From Microvelia longipes (Eukaryota > Arthropoda > Insecta > Hemiptera > Veliidae), in NCBI GenBank assembly GCA_018340805.1, contig JACMZG010001908.1:20512263-20576262 (forward strand): a DNA stretch of 64,000 bases. Direction: 5' to 3'. The position numbers and the translations under genes are program-made. Shown here piece by piece: positions 37,812 through 50,024 of the stretch (position 1 is its first letter; each line of letters opens with the position of its first letter). The notes beneath the pieces were generated by a model. That model was not told where the DNA came from. It saw only the letters and a program-made list of their open reading frames with translations, and made no database searches.

Positions 37812-38454
37812 CTGAAAATATTTAGAAGTATTGCAGGATTTACTGGTAAGTTACCTTTAGGAATGGATTAGAAATTAGCTATCAATTTTATGAGGAACAA
37901 TTACTGATACTTAAAAATATTTTAAAACTGAAAGTAAGCTGTCATTTTATATATCATAACTTGTAAACAATAAATTGGAATTAAGATACAGAGGTAAATT
38001 AAATAAAATGCAGAGGTTCCAAATTTGAACATGAGATTAGGTTGCCAGATGGATATGAATAATAAGTAACATGTTTGGGCTTATTTATTTTATTTATTTA
38101 TTATTAACTTTCTTTTTACGTTTTAACGCCTCTTTAAGTAAATTTTTATTTAAATATAATTTCAAAATTAATCTGAATGTTCAATCACAAAAAGTGGCCA
38201 TCATTAGTGCTAGCATTGAAGAAGGAAGAGGATAATAGATGAGTCTTATAGATCAGATATCAAATACAGACTTTAAACTCTGAACCCAACTCTACAGAGA
38301 GGCCCACTGTCTTTGTTAGTAAAAATTTGACAAAAGCAATTTATTACTTTTCATCTTTATACCATAAATTCAAATGAAAAGTATGGTGTTTGCACTAGAA
38401 ATCTGAAACTGGGATTTCAAATGAATCATTTGTTTTAGATGTTTTTAAGACCTC
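37812..38454. other. Non-coding stretch
   Basis: No feature was seen before the TIR element. Confidence 0.35.
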
Positions 38455-38460
38455 CTATAA

Positions 38461-39189
38461 TACGACACACGGCTAAAATCAATTGACACCCCGCCAAAAA
38501 TCTGTGAGGGAAAGAATTCTATTGGCTCAGACCGACCCCGCTCTTTCCCCCTCCACTTTATGTCAACCTCGGAATAAAAAAATACCTTTTTCGTAAATAA
38601 AATCATAAAAAGGCAACACTGGTTGTAAATATTTGTAACCTCACGTCGCGTAACACATTGGCATTCGAAAATGCCAATGTGTTTCAATAGATGACATTCT
38701 TGACTTTTTTAAGTCATGAATGCATATTGTGTCATATTATTTTTATAATATGAAACAATACGCATTCAATTATACAAACATAACACAAAAAAAGCAGTTT
38801 TTTTGGAAAAAAGTAATTATAGCTGACGATTTATTAAAATCGTCAAACTTTTATCATAGAACTATTATGATCCATTGCATTACGTAATCAAAAACTTTAA
38901 CTTCACTTAATTCATACTTCCCGAACAAAATTTAATGCAACACTTAGGTAAATTTATAAGATACAACAATATTCCTACTTAAAAGTAAATAAATCAATTT
39001 TTAAAAATAAAAAAATACGATATCAAATAAAAACAAATCATAAATTCAAAACATAACCTGACTTTCAGTGTTGCCAGAGTAGGGATTTTTTTTTTTGTTA
39101 CTATAAAGAAGGGATTTTTTATTTAAAAATGAGGGTTGAAAGCATTGAGATTTTGGCGGGGTGTCAATTGATTTTAGCCGTGTGTCGTA
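38461..39189. mobile_element. 729-bp TIR element with 6-bp target duplication
   Basis: The terminal inverted repeats start TACGACACACGGCTAAAATC and remain identical for about 40 bp (through the ccccgccaaaa phrase). The flanks are CTATAA at 38455-38460 and CTATAA at 39190-39195, a precise 6-bp target duplication. Both subterminal regions contain ggcaacactg facing each other, and a hairpin (AACACATTGGCATT/AATGCCAATGTGTT) sits near 38654-38685. The only open frame (38445-38687, -) reads through the TIR and is not a transposase, so the element is non-autonomous. The superfamily was not determined. Confidence 0.9.
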
Positions 39190-39439
39190 CTATAACTGTC
39201 TGTGTATGACAGCAAAAATTTCAAAATTTCATAAAACACAAAAAAAGATTGGATTTTGTGAAATTTAGCACACATATAGTAATAAATATGTGGCAAGTTT
39301 TATCTAATTATCCACATTAGTTAATTTCTTATCTAAGACTTATATTAAAATATAATATAGTAAAAATAAAAGTAGTATATTTAAAAATTAAAAAATAATT
39401 CAATTGATAAGGTACGATTGTATCTCTTTATATAATAAA

Positions 39440-39720
39440 TAAGTATACTAAGTTTTGTTTTAATTTTGCCAATATATATCTATGGTTACTTTGGGATCAT
39501 AAAAATTCAGCAGCATTAAGAGAGAGAGGTCAGTGCCTGGATGGAAGACCGCTGGTAATAAAACAATGGTAGAGTGATACAGTACACATTTTGTGTTTTT
39601 AATATTCTAAGAACAAGGGAAATGAGCTCTAAATAATGAAGTTGAGCGAAAAAAAAAAAATCGGTGATGAAAAGTTTTTAGGTACCTCATATCCAATTTT
39701 ATTTATTTATGTAATTACAT
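39440..39720 (+). repeat. 5S rRNA-like dispersed repeat, copy G
   Basis: The lead-in aagtatactaagttttgtt is followed by tatatctatggttactttgg and gatcataaaaattcagcagc. The C-box-like part gcctggatggaagaccgctg lies near 39536-39555. The tail is shortened and interrupted by an A-run, ending ttaggtacctcatatccaat near 39680-39700. Confidence 0.7.
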
Positions 39721-41120
39721 GATATAGCATTAAAAATAAACAGGTTGAATTGTAAAACTAAATTATAATTACAAAAGAAACATGGATACAAAAATATTAT
39801 ACATTAATAAAATTGTATAATTTAATTTAAGACAAAGTTTACACCTAAAACATTTGGTTAAATAAATGTTGACAGTTAAATTAGACGGATTTGAAGAAAT
39901 AAAATATAAAAAAACAATAAGAATATATTAGGCAGTGGTTTTCTATCAGTTACTAGAGCTCAACCAAGGAGTTGAGGAAAACAAACCAAAAAAATCAGGA
40001 AAATGTAAATAATAGTAATACTGAGTATTGCAGAACTCAGTATAGTCTGATGCCACAACCTATTTACTCAGTTTTGTTAATTAAATTGAAATACAAGGTT
40101 AAAGAGAGTTGACGGGCTATACACATCAATGGTGATCAAGTCACTGATATAGAGTTATACTTTATATAACTTTAGAGTTAGACATTATTACTTTAGACTC
40201 TTGTCATAACACAGTTTGTTTTAAAATATCCACTATAAAATTCAAAGTTATATATCTAATTTGGATTCACTTATAAAATTGATCTGAGTGATCTAGGATG
40301 ATTATCTTGTCTTGTAATACTTCTCCGATTGAACTTCAAGGTTGGTTCAATAGGGTAGGGAGAGTCTATTCATATCAGTGTTTCAGCCTTGTCTTGAAAT
40401 TTTAAATGATACAATATTGTAAACAAACACAACAGGTTTATTTTTCTTAAAAACTGACTTCACTAGGCATCATCAGCACACTTATATTTTTTTTTAAGTC
40501 CTTGGTAGGCCTTATAACTATATTTTATTAAGTTTAAATCAGAGAGGAAACTAATTCTTATAACATTAAACAGTTCAGATACTTTGTTTCCAACTACAAA
40601 TATTTCTTCATTTTAGTGTGAAGTGTAAAAAAATGTAAAATGTAAACTAAATATAAAAGAAGAATTAAAACGAAAGAAATAAATACACCTATATTTAGGT
40701 CATATACATAGGACACAGGGCAATAGCCAACAATTAGATGTCAAGTAATGAAAAATACCATAATTAAATCGCATTTGATATAATAGATACATTAGGTGAG
40801 CCATATATATCATTTCTTTTTCAAAATTCTAGTCAACTTTAATTATTTCAACAAATTTGAAAAATAAACAAAATTTAACTCAAATCCTGTAATATTAATT
40901 AATAAAAATAAGACTGATATTTTTTTTAGTTAAAACATTAACTTTTAAATTTAACCTTTACATTAAAAGTCAAGATTACTGCATATTATGCAAGTTATTC
41001 ACTCATAACTTCAACAAATTTAAATAAAAGATTGAAAGTAAAATAATAGTCAGCCATACGCGAATACAATAGTAAAAAAGTTCATTTTTTGCATTAAAAA
41101 TATTTTTTTTATAAACTAAT
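39721..41120. other. Intergenic or 3' UTR stretch
   Basis: The right-hand part probably holds the 3' UTR of SmD1 (minus strand). Nothing else is supported. Confidence 0.4.
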
Positions 41121-44100
41121 TTATCTTCTTCCTCGACCTCTTCCCCTTCCCCTGGTTCCACGTCCTCTACCCCTTCCTCTGCCTCTTGGAGCACTACCAC
41201 CTGAAACAAACATTTGTATTTTTTTATATCATTTTACATTTACTGTAATAGCCGCCTCCGTGGTCAAGTTCATTAAGGCGTCAGTTATAAAACTAACCTT
41301 TGACACCACGGAGGTCTGGGGTGGGCATCCCAGGTTACACTTTCAGTTAATATAAGATTATTGTACTTATAGCCAACTTTAGATTACACTTTGAGCGTAA
41401 CGGTTGCAACAACCACTAGCGGTGGTTCCCACAGGGGTTATCCCTGATGGGCCGCAAGGCTCTAAAAATGGGTATTATCATTATTATTTACTGTAATAGA
41501 AAGGTACATAGAGAAAATGAGGAAGAAAAGTTTTGCATAAAACTCAGGACACCTGAGTTACTTAAAATAATTAAAACCTCTTCTATAAAATATAGAAGAG
41601 GTTATAATTATTTTAAGTGTAATAAAATTGTAAGTGTTAACAAAATGTCTTGGTTTAAAAACAATCAAGATTTTCAACTCTATTAATTTTATTTATGGGC
41701 CTTTCTTATTAGATCAAAAAAAAAAAAAAAAAAAGAAAGTTCAGCAGTGCAATTGTGGTAAAAATTTGGTTTGGGTGGTTATGTGGGAGAAGGTGCACAC
41801 CTGAATATTAATTAATAAATTTACCAATAAGTACAATTACAATTAAAGCACAATGGATACGTGTCACAATACTAAGACATCAAAACACAAACAGTAAAAA
41901 GACCTGTAAGCAGTTTTCTTTTTTGTTTCTATTCAGCACTAACCGCAACTAACAGTTTATACATTTAAATAAAAAAATCGGGTACAGGGTACCTCGGAAC
42001 TTTTCCTCATTACACCGGATTCGCTATACTCATCCTCCCAGCTTCAGACGAGCTTCGCTCGTCCCCAGATAGTAAATACATTCATTTCATTCCCAGTGGT
42101 CATTTATCCAGGCACTGAACACACTCAATGTTGCTTAACTTTTATGATCCACCAAAAAGCATAGATAGAATTGTTGTATTATAAAGAAACTTAGTACACT
42201 TATTTATTGTGTCAAGGGGTACACTTGTCCAAATTTCAACTCAATTGGGATATTTTCCCATTTTTTACAACTTTTTAAAAAATATACAAAATCGTTTGAT
42301 AAAAATTGAACTAATGCTGATAATGAGATGAAACTTAGCACATATGTTAGTCTTATAAATGGCTACATGCATGACAAATTTCAATCAGATCGCATAATTT
42401 TTCTGTGTTACACGATTTTTCAAATTTTTTGTTGAATCATTATTGCGAGTTAATGACGCCATAAAAAATTATTTTCCGAATAGCACAACTACAGCAGTAG
42501 ACTGATTTTTGTACAAAATTTTAACTCTCAAGCATAAATACACTGGGCGCTATGATGATAACAGACACACTTAGACAACGTTGCAAAAACCACTCAGGAG
42601 GCCTTAACGCCTGATACGCATAATTACGTTTTCATACTGGTTTTAGATTTTTTTGCAAACACAATACTTTTCCAATATACTGTAGAGTATAAATGAGGAA
42701 AAGTAAAAATGAAGTTTTTTTCATAAATAGGGAATAGTTGTAAGATAATAATGTTAAAAAAAATAGAAAAACAAAATATTTTAATTTTAATAGGATAATT
42801 GAAATAATAAAAAAATATGTGAAATTAAGTAAACAAATTAAAATAAACAACAAAAATAATTTATTAGCACCAATAATCACAAAATATTATTGCCAACTTA
42901 TTAAATTTCCATTAATGAAAAGAATTCATCAATAGAATATAAGGGATTATCCAACAGACATCTTTTAATCTTGTTAGAAAACGGTTACTTATTTTAACTA
43001 ATTATTGAGTAAGGTAAGTGATTGAATAGTTATATTCCAAAGAATATAATCTGTAAGAATATGTCCGGCAGTCTAAGCCAGTCTGCGCTTCCTTATAAGT
43101 AATTTCTTGCTCCGTTTAGTTGGATACTTGTGGATCTCAGGAGTCATAAACAAATAAATAGATCCTTTTTAGGTGCAATACATATTTCTAATCACTGTTA
43201 TAGCCTAAAAGTCAAGAATAGTCTGGTTTCAGAACCTATTTAATATCAGTTAAGATTGTCTATTATTATTTATTTGAAACAGGTACTTATTTATTTATTA
43301 AATAATGTAATGTAATTTATTAATGTATTTCTTTAACTAATGTAAATGATTTAAGATTGAATGATCTAATGAAATTAAAATAAATACAATGGAATTCTGA
43401 TAGTTAAAACTACACACACACACGTGTGTAAACTATTAGGAGTGTGTGTGTGTGTACACACACTCCTAAAAGTTTACTGTCAGATAGGTTACCAAGTTTA
43501 GACATACTATACAGATTCTACTATACTATTCTTCAGAGTTGAAGAATGCATATAACATGGATAAAAATAGTTATTTATGCCATAAGGCTGAGAAGTGTGT
43601 CTTTATGTCACGGCAATTAGATTTATGTCTTATGTCTGGGAAAAATTGCCAAGACATAATGACATTTTCAGCCGGATGGCATACACTATTTTTTTTTGAG
43701 GTAGCACTCATTAAATAAACTGTGCTATGTGTATACTTAATTGAAAAAAAACGTCCAATTAACTCCATATTAGCGTCGTCATTGAATTCATCCATAGCTT
43801 TACACTTTTACTCAAAAATGTAAAAGCTTTACAAATAAACACACAAAAATTGTCAATTAGAATTGAAATTGAACAATTAGAATTGTTTTTTCTTTTAAAA
43901 ACAAAAAAAAATTAGTCTACGAACAAAAACAGAAACAAAATGAACGTTTGAAACCTAATGAAGAACCTACGTAAAGAAACCTCATGAAGGTTTTACACAG
44001 ATTGTTTTTTTGAACACGCTACATTACAATAATGGTGGCAATATATGAATTACTTGTACGTCCTAGGAGTTTTTTTTACATTCATTATTGTCCTCGGAGG

Positions 44101-46833
44101 TGAAAAGTACTAAATAACCTCCTATAACAATAATGATTGGCTTCTCATCCTAAAAACGGTCCAATAAAGTGCTCAATTAAATACTACCTCAAAAAAAAGT
44201 ATTATTAAATATGACATGATCACAAACGGAATATGAAAAACTTAGGTGCAAGATTATTATTTACCAGTCTGAATAGAGTGGTAAACACAGTAAATTACAT
44301 TATTTGCTTAAACTTTCTACATACAGTAGAAATTTATCACAAAAATACAAACCTCCTCTTCCTGACTCTTTTTTCTTAGATTTGGCTTTAGGAGTATCAT
44401 CAATAAGAAGTGTCTCCAGAGGTAGTGAATCAGGTAGTATGTAATATCTAATATTATTTCCTCTAATACTGAGTGTATCTAACTGTACTGGATTCTTGTT
44501 CTTGATGGTCATTTTAACTGCTTTTAAATGTGTGTGTCATAGCTAGCTCTGTCTAAATAAAACACATCACCAATAAATACAGGAAATAAATAATATACGT
44601 GTATGCCAGAATTTCTTGAGTTAAAAGATCTTAACACTTGCTAACATAAGTAAGATTCAATATACATAAGTCTAAATTCAGAAAGTTTTAAAATTTCTTC
44701 CAGTTTAATGGACAGCTAAAGAAGTCTAAACTATACACCAAGTATAGTTAACCCTTAGTATACTTAACCCTGATTTATTGGTGTCCCCGCCAATTAATTT
44801 TTTCATAATTTACATTTTTTATGTACAATGGAATTTTACACATGTCCTTTTAATCAATAGCAATTGAAATTAAAGAGTTAAATTGTTTCAAAATGAGTTT
44901 AGGAACTATATTTTAACTGAATACACAGTTCATGCTAAATACAAAGCAATCTAAAGAAATTTACTGTCAGTTATAACAGGTAGTTAAAATCACTAGGATA
45001 CTTGGGCCATATTTAAAACTAAAGAGGAGGTAGTGCTACCAGCGTTAATACCAGGCAGCTCTGCTCATTTAGGTAGCTAATACTATAAGCCATAGTATTT
45101 GTTTGGATAACTATTACTACAGTCTATCGTTTAGTTTAAAAATCCCCAAGGTCATAAGTATTTTGGGGATTGACCAATCAGAGACGCCGCTGCCTACCTC
45201 TCACTTAAAAAGAAAAAAAAATCCCTACCACAATAACCGCTGCAGGGAAAAAACCTTCCTGGCAATCGTTCATTTTGTGTTTCTTCTTTTAATTACATCG
45301 GTTTGAAAACTACTTTCAAATTAATCTTAAGAATGATATTTTAAAATAAAACTACACAAAAAAATGTAAAAAAACATCGCCAAGAAAATACGGGGTAAAA
45401 TAACCTGATTTGTTTACATAGTTTTTTCCCGCTCCCTTCTTGGAGGGATTTTTTTTCTTAAGAATCAGTGGTGTCTAAACTGAACTGTTGAGATTTTTAA
45501 ACTAAACGATAGACTGTAATAAAAAATATTGGTATATTTCAATTCCCAGGGGTCAATAAACTGGATCGTGGAGGGGAATAATAAATAATACAATTCAGTC
45601 CAAACTGAAATAAGATGGTAGTCTCTGAGATATTTATGAGAGGTACAGGGTAAACATTTAGTATAAACTGTACAAATGATAAATTATACCTGATATATCT
45701 ATCAATCTATATGATGTTTTATAATTAGTCCAGGTGTGTGTTGGAAGAGGTGTTATGAGTATAAATAGATGAAAATCATAATGTGCAATGATAGCCCCCA
45801 GGAGCTTGATCTCAATAGTCAACATAGTCCCAATATATCTACATTAAAGAGATGTAAAAATCGATGTAGATTTTTATTCTGTTTACATCTATTTAAATGT
45901 AAACAGAATCCATGTAGTCAAATTGATAGTTCTTTTAACTATCCCAGAATGTGCCCTAGAACTAAAGCAAAATTAATGCTGTTTGGATTATTAATAGTAG
46001 CTAAGCAATGATAGCCATTTCAGCAAAGTTTGCTGTTCCTCTAGCGAGGGACTGACCTTGAAGCATATGGTTACTTAAGCTTGTCAAACACACGGGGTTT
46101 GACAATGGGTTTGACCCCGTGTTTAAACCCCAAGGGGGAGTTCAACCCCCATGGGAGTGGTCGTGTGAATAGGACTGAACACGGGGTTCAACCCTGAAAC
46201 TTATTTTTTATTGGGGTAGGGTCTAAACTATATGTTCAAAAATACAGTGTGAACAGTTAGAGTTGAACCTCCAAGGAAGTTTAACACAGGGTTGAACCCC
46301 CAGCCAAACCCCTGGTATAAAACGAAGTATCTGAACTAAGCTTCTTTTGGAGTAAAATTAAATCCATCTCACTCATACGGAATGCAGTAAGCATCTGGAT
46401 AGATATATAAACTCACATACAACACAAAAAAAACTATAGTTACCAGCAAACCACAAACCCTATATAATTACATTACTTAACAAACATGAAGACCAAATTA
46501 CACCGAACGAAGTATAATATCACTAAAACTAGAAGTATAATACTTTTTTTTAATAAAAAGTCAGTACTAACCTGTGATGGTCCCGTGAACTTGGGTTCCA
46601 TTTTTCAATTCAATCGTCACTGTTTCGTGACTCAATTTCATTAAAAATCTGAAAACAAAAAGAAAATATTTAAAATACAGACTATCCACACCTTAGTAAA
46701 CAAATGAAAAGCACACAAACGCGTGTGAGAGAAGTGAACACAACAGAAGCCGAAGCATGAATTTTTTAACAATGTATCCTAAAAATGTTCATAAATAATT
46801 AAAATAAAATTGTACTTACTTAACTAACTTCAT
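41121..46833 (-). CDS. SmD1: Small nuclear ribonucleoprotein SmD1
   Basis: SmD1 is one of seven Sm proteins that form the ring on spliceosomal U snRNAs. Coding exons: 46820-46833 (MKLV), 46572-46648 ([20 protein letters not shown]...), 44353-44548 ([45 protein letters not shown]) and 41121-41200 (GRGRGRGRG... tail, TAA). The first exon donor is gtaagt, and the phases 2, 1 and 1 agree. The order covers Sm1 motif (exon 2), Sm2 motif with RGNN (exon 3) and the arginine-glycine tail that is normally methylated. Oddity: at the start of exon 3 the expected VDVSMNTHLK block is out of frame. The bases atgacacacacatttaaaa have one base too many, and stops precede THLKAVKMT. Splice sites and the rest are intact, so I favour an assembly indel over a pseudogene. 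The introns carry a SINE, a 5S-like repeat and a MITE. Confidence 0.9.
41252..41486 (+). mobile_element. tRNA-derived SINE with 13-bp target duplication
   Basis: Perfect direct repeats TTTACTGTAATAG lie at 41239-41251 and 41487-41499. The 5' part has a tRNA-like A-box region (tggtcaagttcattaagg) and a B-box-like gggtgggcatcccagg. Between them CCTCCGTGG and CCACGGAGG can pair. The 3' end is an ATT-type tail (attatcattattat). Together these are the marks of a SINE inserted by target-primed reverse transcription. It sits in the last intron of SmD1, about 50 bp from the final exon's acceptor and antisense to the gene. The open frame at 41447-41686 starts in the SINE and is not a gene. Confidence 0.85.
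41968..42715 (-). repeat. 5S rRNA-like dispersed repeat, copy H, near full length
   Basis: This is the cleanest long copy, about 750 bp, within SmD1 intron 3. On the minus strand it begins near 42715 (acttttcctcatttatac, then gtatattggaaaagtattgt). It passes through a long body and then aagttaagcaacattgagtg and ttcagtgcctggataaatga near 42110-42145. It ends ggtaccctgtacccgatttt near 41975. The 5S-like part is internal, about 550 bp from the outer end. Confidence 0.75.
43411..43468. repeat. CA/GT repeat folded into hairpins
   Basis: An (AC)n run (43411-43423) meets gtgtgt, then TAGGAGTGTGTG pairs with CACACACTCCTA (43437-43468). It is an SmD1 intron microsatellite with strong self-complementarity. 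Confidence 0.8.
45118..45518. mobile_element. MITE with CAGTCTATCG ends
   Basis: Ends TA-CAGTCTATCGTTTAGTTT and the complement AAACTAAACGATAGACTG-TA give TIRs of 18 bp or more and a TA target duplication. Inner landmarks ggggattgaccaatcagaga and aacctgatttgtttacatag are shared with 57911-58295 and 6188-6796. It lies in SmD1 intron 2 and encodes no protein; the open frame at 45103-45306 is incidental. Confidence 0.85.
46085..46330. repeat. G+C-rich repeat with ACACGGGGTTYRAC phrases
   Basis: Within SmD1 intron 2, phrases such as cacacggggtttgac, accccgtgtttaaacccc, gaacacggggttcaaccc and acacagggttgaaccccc recur in both orientations. They contrast sharply with the AT-rich surroundings. This looks like a decayed palindromic element, but I could not fix its ends. 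Confidence 0.55.
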
Positions 46834-49800
46834 TTTAAATGCCTTAACCTAAAGGCGAAGAAAAAATATAGGAAAAACTGCAAATTTAACCTTTAACGAC
46901 GCCGGTTTTAAACACCAACAAAAATACACATACAAAATGGCTAAACAATCAATTAATATCTATTTACAGCTGAATGTGTAAGGCCTGGATAAGCGGCGGA
47001 TAGTAAATCTGTAATTAGTTTTATAATCCGCTAGTTTTTTTTAGTTATGAAGGTAGAAAGCTGCATGGATAATAAAACCTTGGTGAAACTCTTTAGTAGA
47101 TAATAATATATGGAGAATATCAAAGCTTGTAGATAAAATTGTAACAACTATATTATTAAGGCGCCGTTTAAAATGTACTTAAGAATCACCCCCCCCCCAA
47201 AAAAATCTCAACATTTAAAAATAAAATAACCATGCAGTTCCAGCTTATGGCAGAACATTAAAACTGAAGGGATTTTTCTCATAATTCCTTTCTTAGGAGT
47301 TAATTCTAACAGAAAATCTGCTTCTCCTAAAACTGTATTAACTAAAACACCTTTTTATGCATTTCTACCAGTACACAGTAATAATAATAAAAGTAATATA
47401 ATGTAGGATGGATTACATCATATTTAAGCTCTCCCTCAGCTTGAATTTTAAACTAATAATATAGTTTAAAAAAATATACTTATTTACAAAAATATAATTT
47501 TAGTGGTATAATGCACTCTAAGACAGAGTTTCCCTGTAAAATTGTCAAATTAATAAAATATAATGCATGTTGTAAATGAGGCATTTATACTTGGAGAAAA
47601 TAATTTCTAAATATATAGAAGGCTCTAGAGATGATTGTAATTATTTTTTAAATATCCCTGGACAAAAGTTTCCAAAGGAAATAAAAATATGAATCAAGAT
47701 TAATAAGTTATAAATAATGTAATCAGTATAATTTACAAAAATGAGTTATATTTATTAAGTCTATATTTACAAAGTAACATACAACAGATTTAAATTATAG
47801 AGCAACAAATAGTAACTATAAATAATTCTGGCTTATTAGATTATTAAAAAAAAATATTGTAAAATCAATACAAAATCGTACCAAAATTTTAAAATAAATC
47901 AGTGAAAGATAATTTGATTTGGTCACTCAGCTGTTGAAAGTATTTGGTGTCATGGCTTTATGCCTAAGGATTTTTACAAATACAAAAGCAAAAATTATGC
48001 ATACCATGTTTGTTTAACGAGTTTGAAAGCGATCAAAAACATAGAGTAAAAATAGTAAATACTATAAAACTCAAAAATAACAGTAGTCGGTGATTAGAAT
48101 AAAATAAAATTTTATTCAAACTGTTAACAGTCAAATGAATCAGTTCTATGTTCATTATAACTATGAAGTGTGACCACTCATGAATGGTATTTTCAACATC
48201 AAATAATCTGAAAACCAGATAGCACAATTTAGCTTGAAACTAATAAAATTATTCCATAATTATTATCTTGATAACTAAACAATGAGCAATAAAAATTCAA
48301 ATTTGGAGCTTTATGAATGAAAGCAGTATTAAAAATTGCTCTGATTATTTTAAAGAGACTGCACATTTAGCAGTTTAAATCCTTACGTTTTTAATTTTTT
48401 TTTAATATTTAATTAATTTTTTAATGCAACCTATAATTCTTTACAATAAAGTAATGTCCACAGGGAAACATTAAAGTACATAGTGCTTTGGTAAGACATT
48501 CTATTTAGGGACTCTTGAATTATAGACAAGGACTAAATAAAACCCACGGATCCATAAAGCCAGTTATAGGGCTAAGAATAAATGACAGGGACTTAAGAGT
48601 TGTTGAAAAACTAAATCCAATAATAACAAGGTAAAATGCTTGCCAATGCGCTTACTTGAAAGGTTGCTATTTCTTGATCTTTAATCAAAAAATTCAACTA
48701 TAGAAGGAGGAGATACTAGTTTTTATTATTTTTAGTTTGCTTGGTACTAATTAACAACAGTGGGTATAATAGTAACCCCAACAGTATAGGCAGGTTAGTT
48801 TATTTTTTTGGCAAATGCGAAAACCCAGAACCGCCATCACTGAGTGAAAATTAGCATATCCTCCCTCCACAGGTGATTTTTGTTTAAAATTTCTCGTAGC
48901 TCCCTTAATGGCAGTATTGAATGCTATTATTCCTAAAAAATATATAAGTAATAATTCTCCATTTTTAGGATTGAATAGCCAACTAAATATTCTATTCTAA
49001 TAATTACTGATCAAGAAACAAAATAATTAATATAGTCATAGGAATAAATAAAAATCCATTCTCAATAAATAAAAGACAAAAAACTATTTTTAATCAGTGC
49101 CATTGAATTCAAAATTGAATACAAATAACTAAAAATGCTTTATACAAATACTATTTAGACCTATTTGAAAAAAAAATCACTATTACAGCTATACTTATAC
49201 ATATAAAAAATAAGTATTTACAAGAAAAAATAGAGAGATGTGATTTTAGTAACATTAATTTTTTTGAGATAGAAGAAATCAAGTTTTTTATATGATTACT
49301 TCACATATAACATTAAGCAACATATAACACATATGTTTTAATGGTTTTTTAAACACATAATTTTAAATTTGAGTATACTAAATAAATATTAGGACAATCA
49401 TGTTTATCATTCTGTTCCTAATACCATCCTTAGATATTTTACACTATAAGCAAACTTTTAATACATTTTTCATATTCATATCTGACACTAAAAGGGTATA
49501 CATCATAGATATAAAATGTTTTCCATTCAAATATGATCTTGATTATTTAGCAAATGTTTAACGAGAAAATATTGCTTGGTTTTGTTTTGAAGCACAGATA
49601 TACAGGAATAATGATATCCAGCACCATTACTTATTTAAAAGCCCATGACTTCAATTTTAAAAAAATTGAAAATTCAGAAAATATCTCCTAACAGAATTAT
49701 TAGATCCAAATTTTTGATTTGCATAAAATGTTCATTGTTTCTAACTTTAACGAATAGACTAACTTCAACCTTAGTTAAAATGTTGAAAACATTTTAATAC

Positions 49801-50024
49801 AGCAAGATTTTAAAACTACAGATGCAGTCTAATTGATTAAGTAATTATACTAATAGTAGTCAGAAATGGTTGGGCTAGGGGTAGATTCGTTAATGATCAA
49901 CCATTTGAGTTCACATAAAGTTTGCAATATGTTAGAGTCTATTTAAAGAGTTTTTGAGAAAGGAACATACCCACTAATACCGAATTTGGCCCACCATTAG
50001 GTCTTTAATTCTACCGAGTTGTAA
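46834..50024. other. Intergenic: SmD1 upstream region and ZAD gene 3' side
   Basis: Immediately right of 46833 is the SmD1 5' UTR and promoter. The left side of 50024 should include the 3' UTR of the ZAD gene. No other gene is supported; the open frame at 48033-48227 (-) has no motif. Confidence 0.4.

Noticed and set aside
41003..41209. Acidic open frame on the minus strand ([15 protein letters not shown]...)
   Set aside because: It is the wrong frame of the SmD1 Arg-Gly tail exon.
41254..41335. A functional tRNA gene
   Set aside because: The A- and B-box-like parts are imperfect, no proper anticodon arm is seen, and the segment is the head of a SINE with target duplications.
43571..43795. 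74-codon minus-strand open frame ([14 protein letters not shown]...)
   Set aside because: It looks slightly protein-like but lies in an SmD1 intron without splice sites or a recognised family; possibly an old transposon scrap, not enough to call.
41121..46833. SmD1 as a processed retropseudogene
   Set aside because: It keeps introns with consensus splice sites and consistent phases, so it is not a processed copy; the one frame break is better explained by an indel, though a duplicated pseudogene is not excluded.
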